Positions 31,344 through 41,448 of a DNA stretch of 64,000 nucleotides are shown in pieces (the first letter of the stretch is position 1; the number at the start of each line of letters is the position of its first letter). The position numbers were made by a program, and so were the translations under genes. This DNA is from Alphaproteobacteria bacterium. GTDB taxonomy: Bacteria > Pseudomonadota > Alphaproteobacteria > Reyranellales > Reyranellaceae. Where the stretch lies: NCBI GenBank assembly GCA_016869975.1, contig VGCZ01000002.1, positions 1 to 64,000 on the forward strand. Reading direction: 5' to 3'. The notes under the pieces are model-generated. The model was given only the letters and a program-made list of their open reading frames with translations, made no database searches and was not told where the DNA came from.

Positions 31344-32252
31344 ATGGCCACCGTACTCGACCCTCTTGTTATCGCGCTGCTGCTCGCCGCGGCGCTGATG
31401 CACGCGACCTGGAACGCGCTTCTCAAGTCGGATCGAGGCGATCGCCTGGCGACGTTCGGCGTGATCATGGCGATGGGCGCCCTGCAGGGCGCGATCCTGG
31501 TGCCGTTCCTGCCGATGATCGACCCGGCGGCGTGGAAGTGGGCGGCCTGCTCAGTGGTGATCCACACCCTCTATTACATCTTTCTGCTCAAGGCTTACGC
31601 CTACGGCGATCTGAGCCACGCTTATCCCATCGCGCGCGGGTCCGGGCCGTTACTCGTCGCGGTGTTCTCCGGCCGCCTGCTCGGCGAGGCGCTGCGTGTG
31701 CAGGACGTCCTGGGCGTCATCCTGCTGTCGGCCGGGCTGATCGCGCTCGCTTTGCCGGACCGAGGCGGTCGCGCGACCGAAGCCGTCTCGCCCGAGGCGC
31801 GCCGTCGGCACCGCCTGACCACCGTCTTCGCGCTGCTGACCGGCGTGACCATCGCGCTCTACATCGTCGCTGACGGCCTGGGCGTGCGCGCCGCTGGTCC
31901 GACTCTGGAACACAAGATCAGCTACATCGCCTGGCTCAACCTGCTCGAAGGGCCGTGGTTGCTGGTTTTCGCCCTCTGGCGACGGCCGCGTGCGGTCACG
32001 AGCTATCTACGCACCAACTGGCATCGCGGCGTGGCCGGCGGGCTGGTGGCGCATGGCGGCTACGGCATCGCCATCTGGGCGCTGTCGCAGGGCCCCATGG
32101 TGCATGTCGCGGCGCTGCGCGAGACATCGGTGCTGTTCGGCGCCTTGATGGGCGCGCTGCTGCTGGGCGAGAGCTTCGGCCGCCGTCGCGTCGCCGCCGC
32201 GGGGGTGATCGTCGCAGGCCTCGTGCTGATGAACGCGCCGCGCCTTTTCTGA
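31344..32252 (+). CDS. EamA/DMT-family permease (II)
   Basis: A 302-residue, ten-helix DMT transporter starting at ATG 31344 (MATVLDPLVI). N-terminal MHATWNALLKSD and C-terminal VAALRETSVLFGALMGALLLGE are typical EamA repeats. It shares the HAxWNA and LRxTSxxF patterns with the permease at 27.4-28.3 kb, so the two are paralogues within 4 kb, on opposite strands. It follows the orphan binding protein by 140 bases without an evident terminator. Direction is probably export; cargo unknown. Confidence 0.87.
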   Translation: MATVLDPLVIALLLAAALMHATWNALLKSDRGDRLATFGVIMAMGALQGAILVPFLPMIDPAAWKWAACSVVIHTLYYIFLLKAYAYGDLSHAYPIARGSGPLLVAVFSGRLLGEALRVQDVLGVILLSAGLIALALPDRGGRATEAVSPEARRRHRLTTVFALLTGVTIALYIVADGLGVRAAGPTLEHKISYIAWLNLLEGPWLLVFALWRRPRAVTSYLRTNWHRGVAGGLVAHGGYGIAIWALSQGPMVHVAALRETSVLFGALMGALLLGESFGRRRVAAAGVIVAGLVLMNAPRLF

Positions 32253-32304
32253 CGGCCGCCTGTGCTAGACTGTCGGCAACGACAACGAAGCGATCTCCCC
32301 TCGT

Positions 32305-33477
32305 ATGGCAGCCTCCAAGAGGCAGACCCGCAAGAGCGGCGCCGGCAAGACGCGGCCGCGCAAGCCGGCGTCGCGCAAGACCGCGCCGACGACCGTCGGC
32401 GCGCGCCTCGACGCGGCGCTGACGGTTCTCGGGGCGCGCTGGCGCGGCCTGCTCGACGCGCTGCGCGCCCGCCGGGTGGCGCTTGGCACGCTGGCGGTGC
32501 TGGGCTTGGCGCTACTGGGCGTCGGCGGTGGCTTTTGGCTGACGGACCTCCTCGACAGCCCCCGTCCGGCATCGCCCGTACCATCCGCCGGGCGGCCCGT
32601 TCCGCCGTCTTCCGCGAAGCCGTCGCCGGCGCCGCGCTACGCCAGCATCGAGCAGATTCCGGGTCTGCCGGCCTACAACGAGTCCGAGGGTAAGCCCCAA
32701 CCCAATTACGAGGAGCGCCGCCCGCCATCACCGGTGCCGCGCGCCGCGCCGGCGGGCGCGGCGTGGCAACGCAACGCCATCGCCTTCAGCGACGATCGCC
32801 GCAAGCCGCTGATCGTGGTGGTGATCGACGACATGGGCGTCGACCGGCCGCGCTCGCGCCGCGTCGTCGACCTGCCGCGGCCGCTGACTCTGTCCTATCT
32901 GCCCTACGCACGCGACCTGGCCGAGCAAACGACGGCGGCGCGCGGCCGCGGTCACGAGCTGATGCTGCATCTGCCGATGGAGCCGATGTCGGGCGGCGTC
33001 GATCCCGGCCCCAATGCGCTGCTCACCAGCCTGTCGCTCGACATGATCCGCCGCCGCACCGCGGCGGCGTTGGACTCGTTTTCAGGCTACGTCGCGGTCA
33101 ACAACCACATGGGAAGCCGCTTCACGACCTGGCGCCCCGGTGTCGAGGCGTCGCTGCGCGAGATGAAGGCGAGGGGGCTGGCTTATCTCGATTCGCGCAC
33201 CCACGCCGACACGGTGGGCGGGTTGGTGGCCGAAGAACTGGGGATGCCCAACGTCGACCGGCATGTCTTCCTCGACGACGTCATGACCAGCGACGCCGTG
33301 CGGCGCCAGCTCGCCGAGGCCGAAACACTGGCGCGGCGGCAGGGCTTCGTCATCGCCATCGGCCACCCGCACGACGTCACCATCCAGGCGCTGGCGGAGT
33401 GGTTACCGGGACTGTCGGCCAAGGGATTCGTCCTGGGGCCGATCAGCGCCGCGATCCGTCGGCGGGGCTGGCAGTAG
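32305..33477 (+). CDS. Divergent polysaccharide deacetylase family protein (YibQ-like)
   Basis: A 390-residue membrane-anchored protein. The first 55 residues are Lys/Arg-rich, then one membrane helix (about 58-80: ALGTLAVLGLALLGVGGGFWL), a Pro-rich linker (about 85-150), and a catalytic domain of the DUF610 divergent polysaccharide deacetylase type. Seen motifs are VVVIDDMG, MLHLPMEP, VNNHMGS, DSRT and AIGHPHDVT, which keep the Asp and His residues expected for metal binding. It probably acts on a cell-wall glycan in the periplasm. In relatives it usually sits with ctpA and envC; here it stands apart, 46 bases before an amidase. Confidence 0.88.
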   Translation: MAASKRQTRKSGAGKTRPRKPASRKTAPTTVGARLDAALTVLGARWRGLLDALRARRVALGTLAVLGLALLGVGGGFWLTDLLDSPRPASPVPSAGRPVPPSSAKPSPAPRYASIEQIPGLPAYNESEGKPQPNYEERRPPSPVPRAAPAGAAWQRNAIAFSDDRRKPLIVVVIDDMGVDRPRSRRVVDLPRPLTLSYLPYARDLAEQTTAARGRGHELMLHLPMEPMSGGVDPGPNALLTSLSLDMIRRRTAAALDSFSGYVAVNNHMGSRFTTWRPGVEASLREMKARGLAYLDSRTHADTVGGLVAEELGMPNVDRHVFLDDVMTSDAVRRQLAEAETLARRQGFVIAIGHPHDVTIQALAEWLPGLSAKGFVLGPISAAIRRRGWQ

Positions 33478-33523
33478 CGCCGGCCACGTTCTAGCCTCCA
33501 CACCGATCAACGGAGGCATCCCG

Positions 33524-34978
33524 ATGGACGCGACCTGGATGGCGGCTGGTGACCTGGCGGCGGCGGTACGCGCACGCAAGGTCTCTTCGGCCGAGCTGCT
33601 CGAGCATTTCCGTAAGCGCGTCGAGCTGCACAATCCCAGGATCAACGCCGTCGTCGTTTTCGACTGGGAGCGCGCGAAGGAGAGGGCGGCCTGGGCCGAC
33701 GCAGCGCTGGCCGGGGGCACGCCAACGGGGCCGCTGCATGGCGTGCCGATGACGGTCAAGGAGTGCTTCGACGTCGAGGGGCTGCCGACCACTGCCGGTC
33801 ACGTTGGCTTGAAGGCCAACGCAGCGCTGCGTCACGCCGATGCGGTGAGAAGGCTACTCGACGCCGGCGCGGTGATCTTCGGCAAGACCAACACCCCGCT
33901 CTTCGCCGGCGACTTCCAGACCTACAACGAGGTCTACGGCACCACCAACAATCCCTGGGACCTGACACTTGGCCCTGGTGGTTCCTCGGGTGGCTCGGCG
34001 GCGGCGCTGGCGGCGGGCATGACGCCAATGGAGCTGGGCAGCGACATCGGCGGCTCGATCCGCAACCCCGCGCATTTCTGCGGCGTCTATGGCCACAAGC
34101 CGAGCTACGGCGTGGTATCGCTGCGCGGTCATGTGCCGGGGCCACCGAACTCGCTCAACCTACCCGACATCGCCGTCGCCGGCCCGCTGACGCGCAACGC
34201 CGACGACCTCGACCTTGCACTGTCCGTGCTGGCCGGGCCAGGCGAATGGGACGCAGCCGCTTGGCGCATCGATTTGCCGGCGCCGCGGCGGACGTCGCTT
34301 GCCGATTACCGGATCGCGATCTGTCCGGACGACGCCTTCTGCCCGGTCGACAGCGAGATCGCCGACGCCATCAGCCGCGCGGGCGACGCGCTGGCGAAGG
34401 CCGGGGCCGCCGTGCGGGCGTCGAAGCCGGCGATCGATTTCGCCGCGAGCTTCCGCCTGTTCTACCGCATGCTCGCCGCCACCCTGGCGCCGGGTTACGA
34501 CGACGGCCTGTTGGACCAGCTCGCCGCGGGCGCCAAAGCGGCGGCCGACCAGCAGGCGATGAGCGCGCTCTTCATGCGCGGCGCCACCATGCGCCATGTC
34601 GACTACGTGCGCGCGGAAGCGGCGCGGCAGGACGAGCGGGCGCGCTGGGCCGACTTCTTCACCGGCTACGACGTCTTCCTCTGCCCGATCGTGATGACGG
34701 CGGCCTTCGCGCACGACCACTCGCCGGACATTCAGGGTCGGCGCCTGAAGGTCAATGGCGCTGAGCGTGGCTACCTGGAGGCGATCGGCTGGGCGGGGCT
34801 AATCGGCAACGTGCGGTTGCCCTCGACCGTGGTGCCGGTTGGTCACACAAAGGCGGGCTTGCCGATCGGCATGCAGGTGGTCGGCCCCTACTTGGAGGAC
34901 CGCACCTGTATCGATGTCGCCCGGCACCTTGAACGGGCCATCGGCGGCTTCACACCGCCCGCGGGGTACGACGCCTGA
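33524..34978 (+). CDS. Amidase signature family protein
   Basis: A 484-residue amidase with the complete Ser-cisSer-Lys triad region: Lys in PMTVKECFD, the Gly/Ser-rich LGPGGSSGGSAAALAAG, and the nucleophile Ser in GSDIGGSIRNPA. It hydrolyses amides by family knowledge; no substrate can be read off. It is not GatA, since no gatB or gatC is near. The start is ATG 33524 behind CGGAGGCATCCCG. It is followed 85 bases later by an acyl-CoA synthetase on the same strand, so amide hydrolysis to an acid and then CoA activation is a plausible sequence. Confidence 0.92.
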   Translation: MDATWMAAGDLAAAVRARKVSSAELLEHFRKRVELHNPRINAVVVFDWERAKERAAWADAALAGGTPTGPLHGVPMTVKECFDVEGLPTTAGHVGLKANAALRHADAVRRLLDAGAVIFGKTNTPLFAGDFQTYNEVYGTTNNPWDLTLGPGGSSGGSAAALAAGMTPMELGSDIGGSIRNPAHFCGVYGHKPSYGVVSLRGHVPGPPNSLNLPDIAVAGPLTRNADDLDLALSVLAGPGEWDAAAWRIDLPAPRRTSLADYRIAICPDDAFCPVDSEIADAISRAGDALAKAGAAVRASKPAIDFAASFRLFYRMLAATLAPGYDDGLLDQLAAGAKAAADQQAMSALFMRGATMRHVDYVRAEAARQDERARWADFFTGYDVFLCPIVMTAAFAHDHSPDIQGRRLKVNGAERGYLEAIGWAGLIGNVRLPSTVVPVGHTKAGLPIGMQVVGPYLEDRTCIDVARHLERAIGGFTPPAGYDA

Positions 34979-35063
34979 ACCCCGTGCCGCCGCCGACATA
35001 GGCAGCTCGGCGAGGCGTGGTCTATCCTCGGCGGCAATTAGAACACGCGTCGAGGAAGCGCCT

Positions 35064-36671
35064 ATGTCGTTCACGCCCGCCGATTCTCGCGGACACATCG
35101 TCAATCCCTTTGCCGGCCGCGACGTCAGCTGGCTGCTCGACTTCCGTGCCGAGGTGAGCGCCGGCCATCCATACCTGGTGTGGGAACCGTTCGAGGGGCC
35201 GCGCCAGGCCTGGACCTATCGCCAGTTCAGGGACCGCGTGCTGTGCGTCGCCGCCGGCCTGCGCAAGCGTGGCGTGAAAGCCGGCGACTTCGTGCTGGCC
35301 CATCTCGATAATTCGCCGGAGCTGGAGTTCGTCTGGTTCGCCTGCGCGCGGTTGGGCGCGGTGGTCGTGACCACCAACACGCGTTCGGCTGGCGAGGAGC
35401 TGGCCTATTTCGCCGATCACTGCGGCGCGGTTGGCGCGATCACCCAGCCGGAGCTGGCGGAGGCCGTCGCGGCCAACGCGCGGAGTATAAAATGGCTGGT
35501 CGTCACCGAGCACATGCTCGATGGCAGCGAGCCGCCAGCCAGTCTGCGGCCGGACAAAGCGAACGCCTTCTCCTCGCTCGACGGCGATCCTGCCGACCTG
35601 CCGAAGATCGAGGCCGATCCGTGGCGACCGGGCTCAGTTCAGTACACCTCCGGCACCACGTCGCGGCCCAAGGGCGTGCTGTGGACGCAGGGCAATGCGC
35701 TGTGGGGCGCGCGTACCTCGGCGATCCATCAGAATCTCAACGAGAACGACGTGCACCACGTCGTGATGCCCTCGTTCCACACCAATGCGCGCACCTACTC
35801 GATCCTGCCGACGATGTGGGCGGGCGGCACCATCGTACTCCAGCCGAAATTCTCGGCGCGGCGATTCTGGGACGTGGCGCTGCGTAATCGCTGCACCTGG
35901 CTCTCGACCCTGCCGTTCTTCCTCAAGGCGCTGATGCAACACGACATCCCGCCGCATCACTTCCGCATGATGGGCAACGCCATCAACGAGCCGCCCTTTG
36001 ACGACGTGTTCAAGGTACGGACCATCGGCTGGTGGGGCATGACCGAGACAGTGAGCCAGGGAATCGTCGGCGACGCGCTGTTGCGCAACCGGCCGATGAC
36101 CACCGGGCGGCCGGCCTCTGGTTACGGCATTCGCATCCTCGATGAGGATCTCGCGACGCCGGTCGCGCCCGGCGGCATCGGCCACCTGCAATGCCAGGGC
36201 ACGCGTGGCATCCAGATCTTCGCCGAGTACCTCAACAATACGCAGGCCACCGCCGCCAGCTTTACCGAAGATGGCTGGTTCATGACCGGCGATCGCGTGA
36301 AGCTGGAGGAGGACGGCTGCATCACCTTCAGCGACCGCGACAAGGACATGCTCAAGGTCGGTGGCGAGAACGTCGCGGCGTCGGAGATCGAGCGCGTCAT
36401 CGCGCTGGTGCCCGGCGTGCATGAATGCGCCGTGGTCGCGCAGAAACACCGCATGCTGGACGAGGTGCCGGTGGCCTTCGTGATCCCGGCGCCCGGCGTG
36501 GCGATCGCGGGCAACAACGAGCTGCCCCACCGTATCCTGAGTGAATGCGCCGCCAAGCTCGCCGACTTCAAGCGGCCGCGCGCAGTGTTCCTGGTCGAGG
36601 ACATGCCACGCTCGACGCTGGAGAAGGTCCACAAGGTTGCGCTGCGCGCCCGTCTGCCGGTCGCGGGCTGA
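35064..36671 (+). CDS. AMP-binding acyl-CoA synthetase
   Basis: A 535-residue ANL-superfamily ligase forming acyl-CoA from an acid, ATP and CoA. Motifs: YTSGTTSRPKG (ATP loop), GMTETVSQG, GWFMTGDRVKLEEDG and DMLKVGGENVAASEIE, with the C-terminal catalytic Lys expected near RSTLEKVHK. The start is ATG 35064 with GAGGAA upstream; the frame continues back to 34839 inside the amidase but is unlike the family. Its TGA abuts the TGA of the convergent aldolase gene, forming TGATCA. With the nearby dehydrogenases, hydratase and BadH-like SDR it may feed a beta-oxidation-like route. Confidence 0.93.
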   Translation: MSFTPADSRGHIVNPFAGRDVSWLLDFRAEVSAGHPYLVWEPFEGPRQAWTYRQFRDRVLCVAAGLRKRGVKAGDFVLAHLDNSPELEFVWFACARLGAVVVTTNTRSAGEELAYFADHCGAVGAITQPELAEAVAANARSIKWLVVTEHMLDGSEPPASLRPDKANAFSSLDGDPADLPKIEADPWRPGSVQYTSGTTSRPKGVLWTQGNALWGARTSAIHQNLNENDVHHVVMPSFHTNARTYSILPTMWAGGTIVLQPKFSARRFWDVALRNRCTWLSTLPFFLKALMQHDIPPHHFRMMGNAINEPPFDDVFKVRTIGWWGMTETVSQGIVGDALLRNRPMTTGRPASGYGIRILDEDLATPVAPGGIGHLQCQGTRGIQIFAEYLNNTQATAASFTEDGWFMTGDRVKLEEDGCITFSDRDKDMLKVGGENVAASEIERVIALVPGVHECAVVAQKHRMLDEVPVAFVIPAPGVAIAGNNELPHRILSECAAKLADFKRPRAVFLVEDMPRSTLEKVHKVALRARLPVAG

Positions 36672-37616
36672 TCAGACCGGCATCGCCCGCTTCTGATGCG
36701 CGCGGCCGACGCGCGCGGTTTCCGGATTGTGGCCGGCGACCACGCGCACGCCCTCGTCGAGGCGGCTGGCGATGTTGTCGGGCGCGCAACCCTCGAGGAA
36801 GGCGATGCCGCGCGCACGGCAGGCCTTCAGTACCCGATCGCGCGCCGCCTTCATCTCTGGCGGGAAGGGCTGGCGCGGCACGGTCCGGTAACCCAGCGAC
36901 AGGCCGAGATCGCCCGGCCCGAGCTCGGCGAAGCCCAGGCCCGGCACGTCGAGGATTGCCTCGCAATTGGCGATGCCCTCCGGGCTTTCCAGCTTCACGC
37001 CCAGCAACAACTCGCCGTCGGGGTTGAGCGGCCAGGGATCGCATCGGCTGAGATAGTCGAGCTCGCTGATGCCCCAGACCGGTGCCGCCGTCGGCTCGGA
37101 GCCGCGGCCGCGTGTGCCGATGCCGAGCGTGCCGCCCGCGGGCCGTGGCCGCACGGCGCCACCCAGGCGTTGTACGGGCGAGGGCAGGGCGGCATCGACA
37201 CCGGCAAGATTCGGCGGATAGCGACAGGACTCGACGAACGCGCGCGTGGCGTCGGCGGTCTCCGCCTGACACAGCAGGATACCATGCACGCCGCGCCCGA
37301 GAATCTGGCGGAACTGCCAGGCGTTGAAGCGGACATTGGCTTCGTCGGTGCCGTTGACCGGCGCCTCGACGATCACCGCAGGGGTGCGATGGCCCGAGCG
37401 CGTCGGCCCAGCCTCGACCATGCCGCGCATGTACTCGGCCAGCCCTGCCATGTCGAAGGAGCCATGCTCCATGCCGACATTGATGTAGTCGGCCCAGGTC
37501 TCGGCATCGGCGCGGCCCTGCGCGTAGGTCAGTACGTGGCCGGTATGCGGGCCGTCGTAGTAGATCGCCTGATCCTCTGCGAGCAGTTCGATGGCGCGAT
37601 TGATGCGGCTGGCCAT
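36672..37616 (-). CDS. HpcH/HpaI aldolase/citrate lyase family protein
   Basis: A 314-residue TIM-barrel metal-dependent aldolase related to HpcH/HpaI (2-keto-3-deoxy acid aldolases). Seen are PAVIVEAPVNGTDEANVRFN (in part), GVHGILLCQAETA with the metal/substrate Glu region, GVKLESPEGIANCEAI with a metal-ligand Glu, and AELGPGDLGLSLG with the ligand Asp. A longer than usual insertion (about 150-200) separates the central strands. The start is ATG 37616 behind GGGAGGGCCTC. Its stop directly abuts the acyl-CoA synthetase stop. The product is probably pyruvate plus an aldehyde; substrate unknown. Confidence 0.88.
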   Translation of the reverse strand: MASRINRAIELLAEDQAIYYDGPHTGHVLTYAQGRADAETWADYINVGMEHGSFDMAGLAEYMRGMVEAGPTRSGHRTPAVIVEAPVNGTDEANVRFNAWQFRQILGRGVHGILLCQAETADATRAFVESCRYPPNLAGVDAALPSPVQRLGGAVRPRPAGGTLGIGTRGRGSEPTAAPVWGISELDYLSRCDPWPLNPDGELLLGVKLESPEGIANCEAILDVPGLGFAELGPGDLGLSLGYRTVPRQPFPPEMKAARDRVLKACRARGIAFLEGCAPDNIASRLDEGVRVVAGHNPETARVGRAHQKRAMPV

Positions 37617-37780
37617 GAGGCCCTCCCGGCGATGTCTCCCGCCCGGAGCATAGCGCCCCGCGACCGGGGAGGCTTCCGCCTGCTGAAACCCCATGCCGCG
37701 CCCGGTTGAAGCGCCGGCCGCATGGCGATACCGTCCAGCCTACCCTCAACGCATCGACCGCCCCAGCGGGAGGACCGCCC

Positions 37781-38992
37781 ATGCATATGAACTTCACCGA
37801 CGCCGACCGCGCCTTTCAGGGCGAGGTGCGCGACTGGCTCAAGGTCAACTTGACCCCGGAAATCGTCGGCGAGAGCAAGGTGGCGCGCAACGCCCACATG
37901 CCCAAGGAGCGGCTGCTCGACTGGCAGAAGCGTCTCGCCGCGAAGGGCTGGCTGTGCACCAACTGGCCGAAGGAATACGGCGGGCCGGGCTGGTCACCGA
38001 CGCAGAAGTACATCTTCGAGATGGAGATGGCCAACGCCGGCGCGCCGGGCACCTCGCCGTTCGGGCCGAAGATGTGCGCGCCCGTGATCATGAAGTTCGG
38101 CACCGAGGAGCAGAAGCGGCGCTACCTGCCGCCCATGCTGCACAGCGACCTGATCTGGTGCCAGGGCTACTCCGAGCCGGGCTCGGGTTCGGACCTCGCC
38201 TCCTTGCGCACGCGCGCGGTCCGTGACGGCGACCACTACGTCATCAACGGATCGAAGACCTGGACGACCGGCGCGCATATCGCGGACTGGATGTTCTGCC
38301 TGGTGCGCACCTCGACCGAGGGCAAGCCGCAGGACGGCATCTCCTTCGTCGTCTTCCCGATGAGCACGCCCGGCGTGAAGGTCGAGCCGATCGTCACCGC
38401 CGACGGCAACCGCGACGGCAACAACGAGGTCAACCAGGTGTTCCTCGACGACGTGCGCATCCCCGTGGACCAGCGCATCGGCGAGGAGAACAAGGGCTGG
38501 ACCTGCGCCAAGTACCTGCTGGAGTTCGAGCGCGGCGGCAACCCCTACAGTCCGCGCCTGCGCTCCTCGTTCGAGCGGCTGAAGCGCATGGTGGGCGAGG
38601 CGGCCAATGGTGACGCCAAGCTGGGCCGCGACGCGGCGTGGCGCGAGAAGCTGGCGCGCACTGAGATCGAGATCGCCGGGCTAGAGATGTTCGAGATGGA
38701 GTTCTACTCCAAGCTCACCGGCGGCCAGAACCCGGGCCCGCTGTCCTCGATGATCAAGCTGCGCGGCACCGAGGTGATGCAGCAGGTGCAGGAATACGCC
38801 GTCGACGTCGCGGCGCATTACGCCGCGCCGTTCCCGAACCAGCGCAAGCCGAACTCCAACGAGGAGCCGATCGGGCCCGAAGGCTCCGATGTGCTGGCGC
38901 CGCGCTACTTCAACGGCCGCAAGATGACGATCTATGGCGGCTCGTCGGAAGTGCAGCGCGGCATCATGGCCAAGGCGATGCTGGGCCTGTAG
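37781..38992 (+). CDS. Acyl-CoA dehydrogenase (I)
   Basis: A 403-residue FAD enzyme introducing an alpha-beta double bond into an acyl-CoA. Domains run helical N-terminus, beta middle, helical C-terminus. FAD/substrate blocks are GYSEPGSGSDLASLRT and INGSKTWTTGAHIADW. The C-terminal motif is IYGGSSEVQRGIMAKAML; at the position of the MCAD catalytic Glu (YEG) there is Gly, so the base must lie elsewhere, as in many environmental relatives. The start is ATG 37781 behind GGGAGGA. A close paralogue lies 95 bases downstream; they may be isozymes or partner subunits. Confidence 0.93.
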   Translation: MHMNFTDADRAFQGEVRDWLKVNLTPEIVGESKVARNAHMPKERLLDWQKRLAAKGWLCTNWPKEYGGPGWSPTQKYIFEMEMANAGAPGTSPFGPKMCAPVIMKFGTEEQKRRYLPPMLHSDLIWCQGYSEPGSGSDLASLRTRAVRDGDHYVINGSKTWTTGAHIADWMFCLVRTSTEGKPQDGISFVVFPMSTPGVKVEPIVTADGNRDGNNEVNQVFLDDVRIPVDQRIGEENKGWTCAKYLLEFERGGNPYSPRLRSSFERLKRMVGEAANGDAKLGRDAAWREKLARTEIEIAGLEMFEMEFYSKLTGGQNPGPLSSMIKLRGTEVMQQVQEYAVDVAAHYAAPFPNQRKPNSNEEPIGPEGSDVLAPRYFNGRKMTIYGGSSEVQRGIMAKAMLGL

Positions 38993-39010
38993 TCGACGAC
39001 GGGCCGCCGC

Positions 39011-39076
39011 TGTCGTCCCGAGCGAAGCGAGGGATCCAGGGCGGCCTAGATGTCTCGCTACGCTCGACATGACAGT
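39011..39076. repeat. Dispersed-type intergenic repeat (imperfect inverted repeat)
   Basis: The 95-base gap between the two acyl-CoA dehydrogenase genes is filled by an imperfect inverted repeat of about 26 bases. The left arm begins TGTCGTCCCGAGCGAAGCGA at 39011 and the right arm ends CGCTCGACATGACAG at 39075. Arms of this GAGCGAAGCGAGGGATCC type recur in intergenic regions of many proteobacterial genomes. In reverse it translates to the familiar spurious CHVERSETS peptide. Only one copy is in the window, so dispersal is from general knowledge. Confidence 0.65.
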
Positions 39077-39087
39077 GTGAGGCGAAC

Positions 39088-40302
<1,215 letters not shown>

Positions 40303-40308
40303 GCGGCG

Positions 40309-41436
40309 TCAGAAATAGTGCGGCACGAAGCGGCTGTGGTTGTTGAGGATTGGGCCGCTGTCCTCGCGCACGCCGATGCCGGCCGGCGTGCCGTCGACGA
40401 TCCACGAGCCGATCACGACGTGATTGCCGTCGAACACCGGCAACGGATGATAGGTCTGGAAGATGTAGCCCTCGGCGCCATAGGTGCCGTCGGTGGTCTG
40501 GCCTAGCCCCGGGCCGACCAGCTGCACGTTGCGGCCCTCACGGCCGAGGATCGGCTTGCGCACGTAACGCTCGCCCAGCCGTTGGTCGGCCTCGAAATAG
40601 GCCGGCAGAAGGTTGGGGTGGCCAGGGAACATCTCCCAGAGCAATGACAGGATCGCCTTGCTCGACAGGATCGTTTTCCACGCCGGCTCGAGGAAGGCGG
40701 TGGTGTCCGACAGGATGAAGCGGCCGAACTCCTCCCGCATCAGCCACTCCCAGGGGTAGAGCTTGTGCAGCACTTGCACCGGGACCTCCTCGAGGTCGGT
40801 GAAGCGGGAGCCGTTCCAGCCGATATCGGCGATCTTGAGCGACTTGGTCTTGAGCCCCGCCTGCGAGCAGGTATCACGCATGTATTCGGAGGTGACCCAA
40901 TCCTCCGGCTCCTCCTCCATCCGTGCGAAATGCACGATCGAGCCGGGCGGCAGAATGGCACCGACCTTGCGCCAGGCGTCGATCAGCTTCTCGTGCGCGC
41001 TGTTGAACTGATCGGAGCCGGGCATGACGTCCTTGAGCCAGAACCACTGCGCCACCGCCATCTCGAGCAGCGAGGTCGGCGTATCGGCGTTGTACTCCAA
41101 CAGCTTCGGCGGCGACTTGCCGTCATAGGCGAGGTCGAAGCGGCCGACGATGGTCGGATCCTGGCGGAACCACACGGACTCGATGTAGGCGCCGAACTGC
41201 TCAGGAATCGCCAGCGGCTTCCACAGCTTGTTCTTCACCACGTATTCGACGGCCTTGAGACATATCCGATGCAGCTCGGCGGTGGCGTCGTCGAGCTCGT
41301 CGATCTCCTTGGCGGTGAAACGATAGCGCGCCTGCTCGAACCAGTAAGGCTTGCCGTCGAGGTGGTGGAACTCGAGCCCGACGGATTCGACCTTCTTCTC
41401 CCAGTCGACGCGCGCCGGCGACCATTCACGCTGCAC
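40309..41436 (-). CDS. Glutathionylspermidine synthase-like ATP-grasp ligase (YgiC/YjfC type)
   Basis: A 375-residue protein of the GSP_synth ATP-grasp family without the N-terminal amidase of E. coli Gss, like YgiC and YjfC. Landmarks: KLLEYNADTPTSLLE near residue 110, and KPILGREGRNV with the ATP-binding Lys near 295, and a C-terminal GSWIVDGTPAGIGVRED. The family forms amide bonds between a carboxylate and an amine; the true substrates of the YgiC branch are unknown. The start is GTG 41436 with GGGAG upstream. It is the last gene of a three-gene operon with DUF1190 and DUF350 proteins. Confidence 0.9.
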   Translation of the reverse strand: MQREWSPARVDWEKKVESVGLEFHHLDGKPYWFEQARYRFTAKEIDELDDATAELHRICLKAVEYVVKNKLWKPLAIPEQFGAYIESVWFRQDPTIVGRFDLAYDGKSPPKLLEYNADTPTSLLEMAVAQWFWLKDVMPGSDQFNSAHEKLIDAWRKVGAILPPGSIVHFARMEEEPEDWVTSEYMRDTCSQAGLKTKSLKIADIGWNGSRFTDLEEVPVQVLHKLYPWEWLMREEFGRFILSDTTAFLEPAWKTILSSKAILSLLWEMFPGHPNLLPAYFEADQRLGERYVRKPILGREGRNVQLVGPGLGQTTDGTYGAEGYIFQTYHPLPVFDGNHVVIGSWIVDGTPAGIGVREDSGPILNNHSRFVPHYF

Positions 41437-41448
41437 AAGCCGCTCCCT

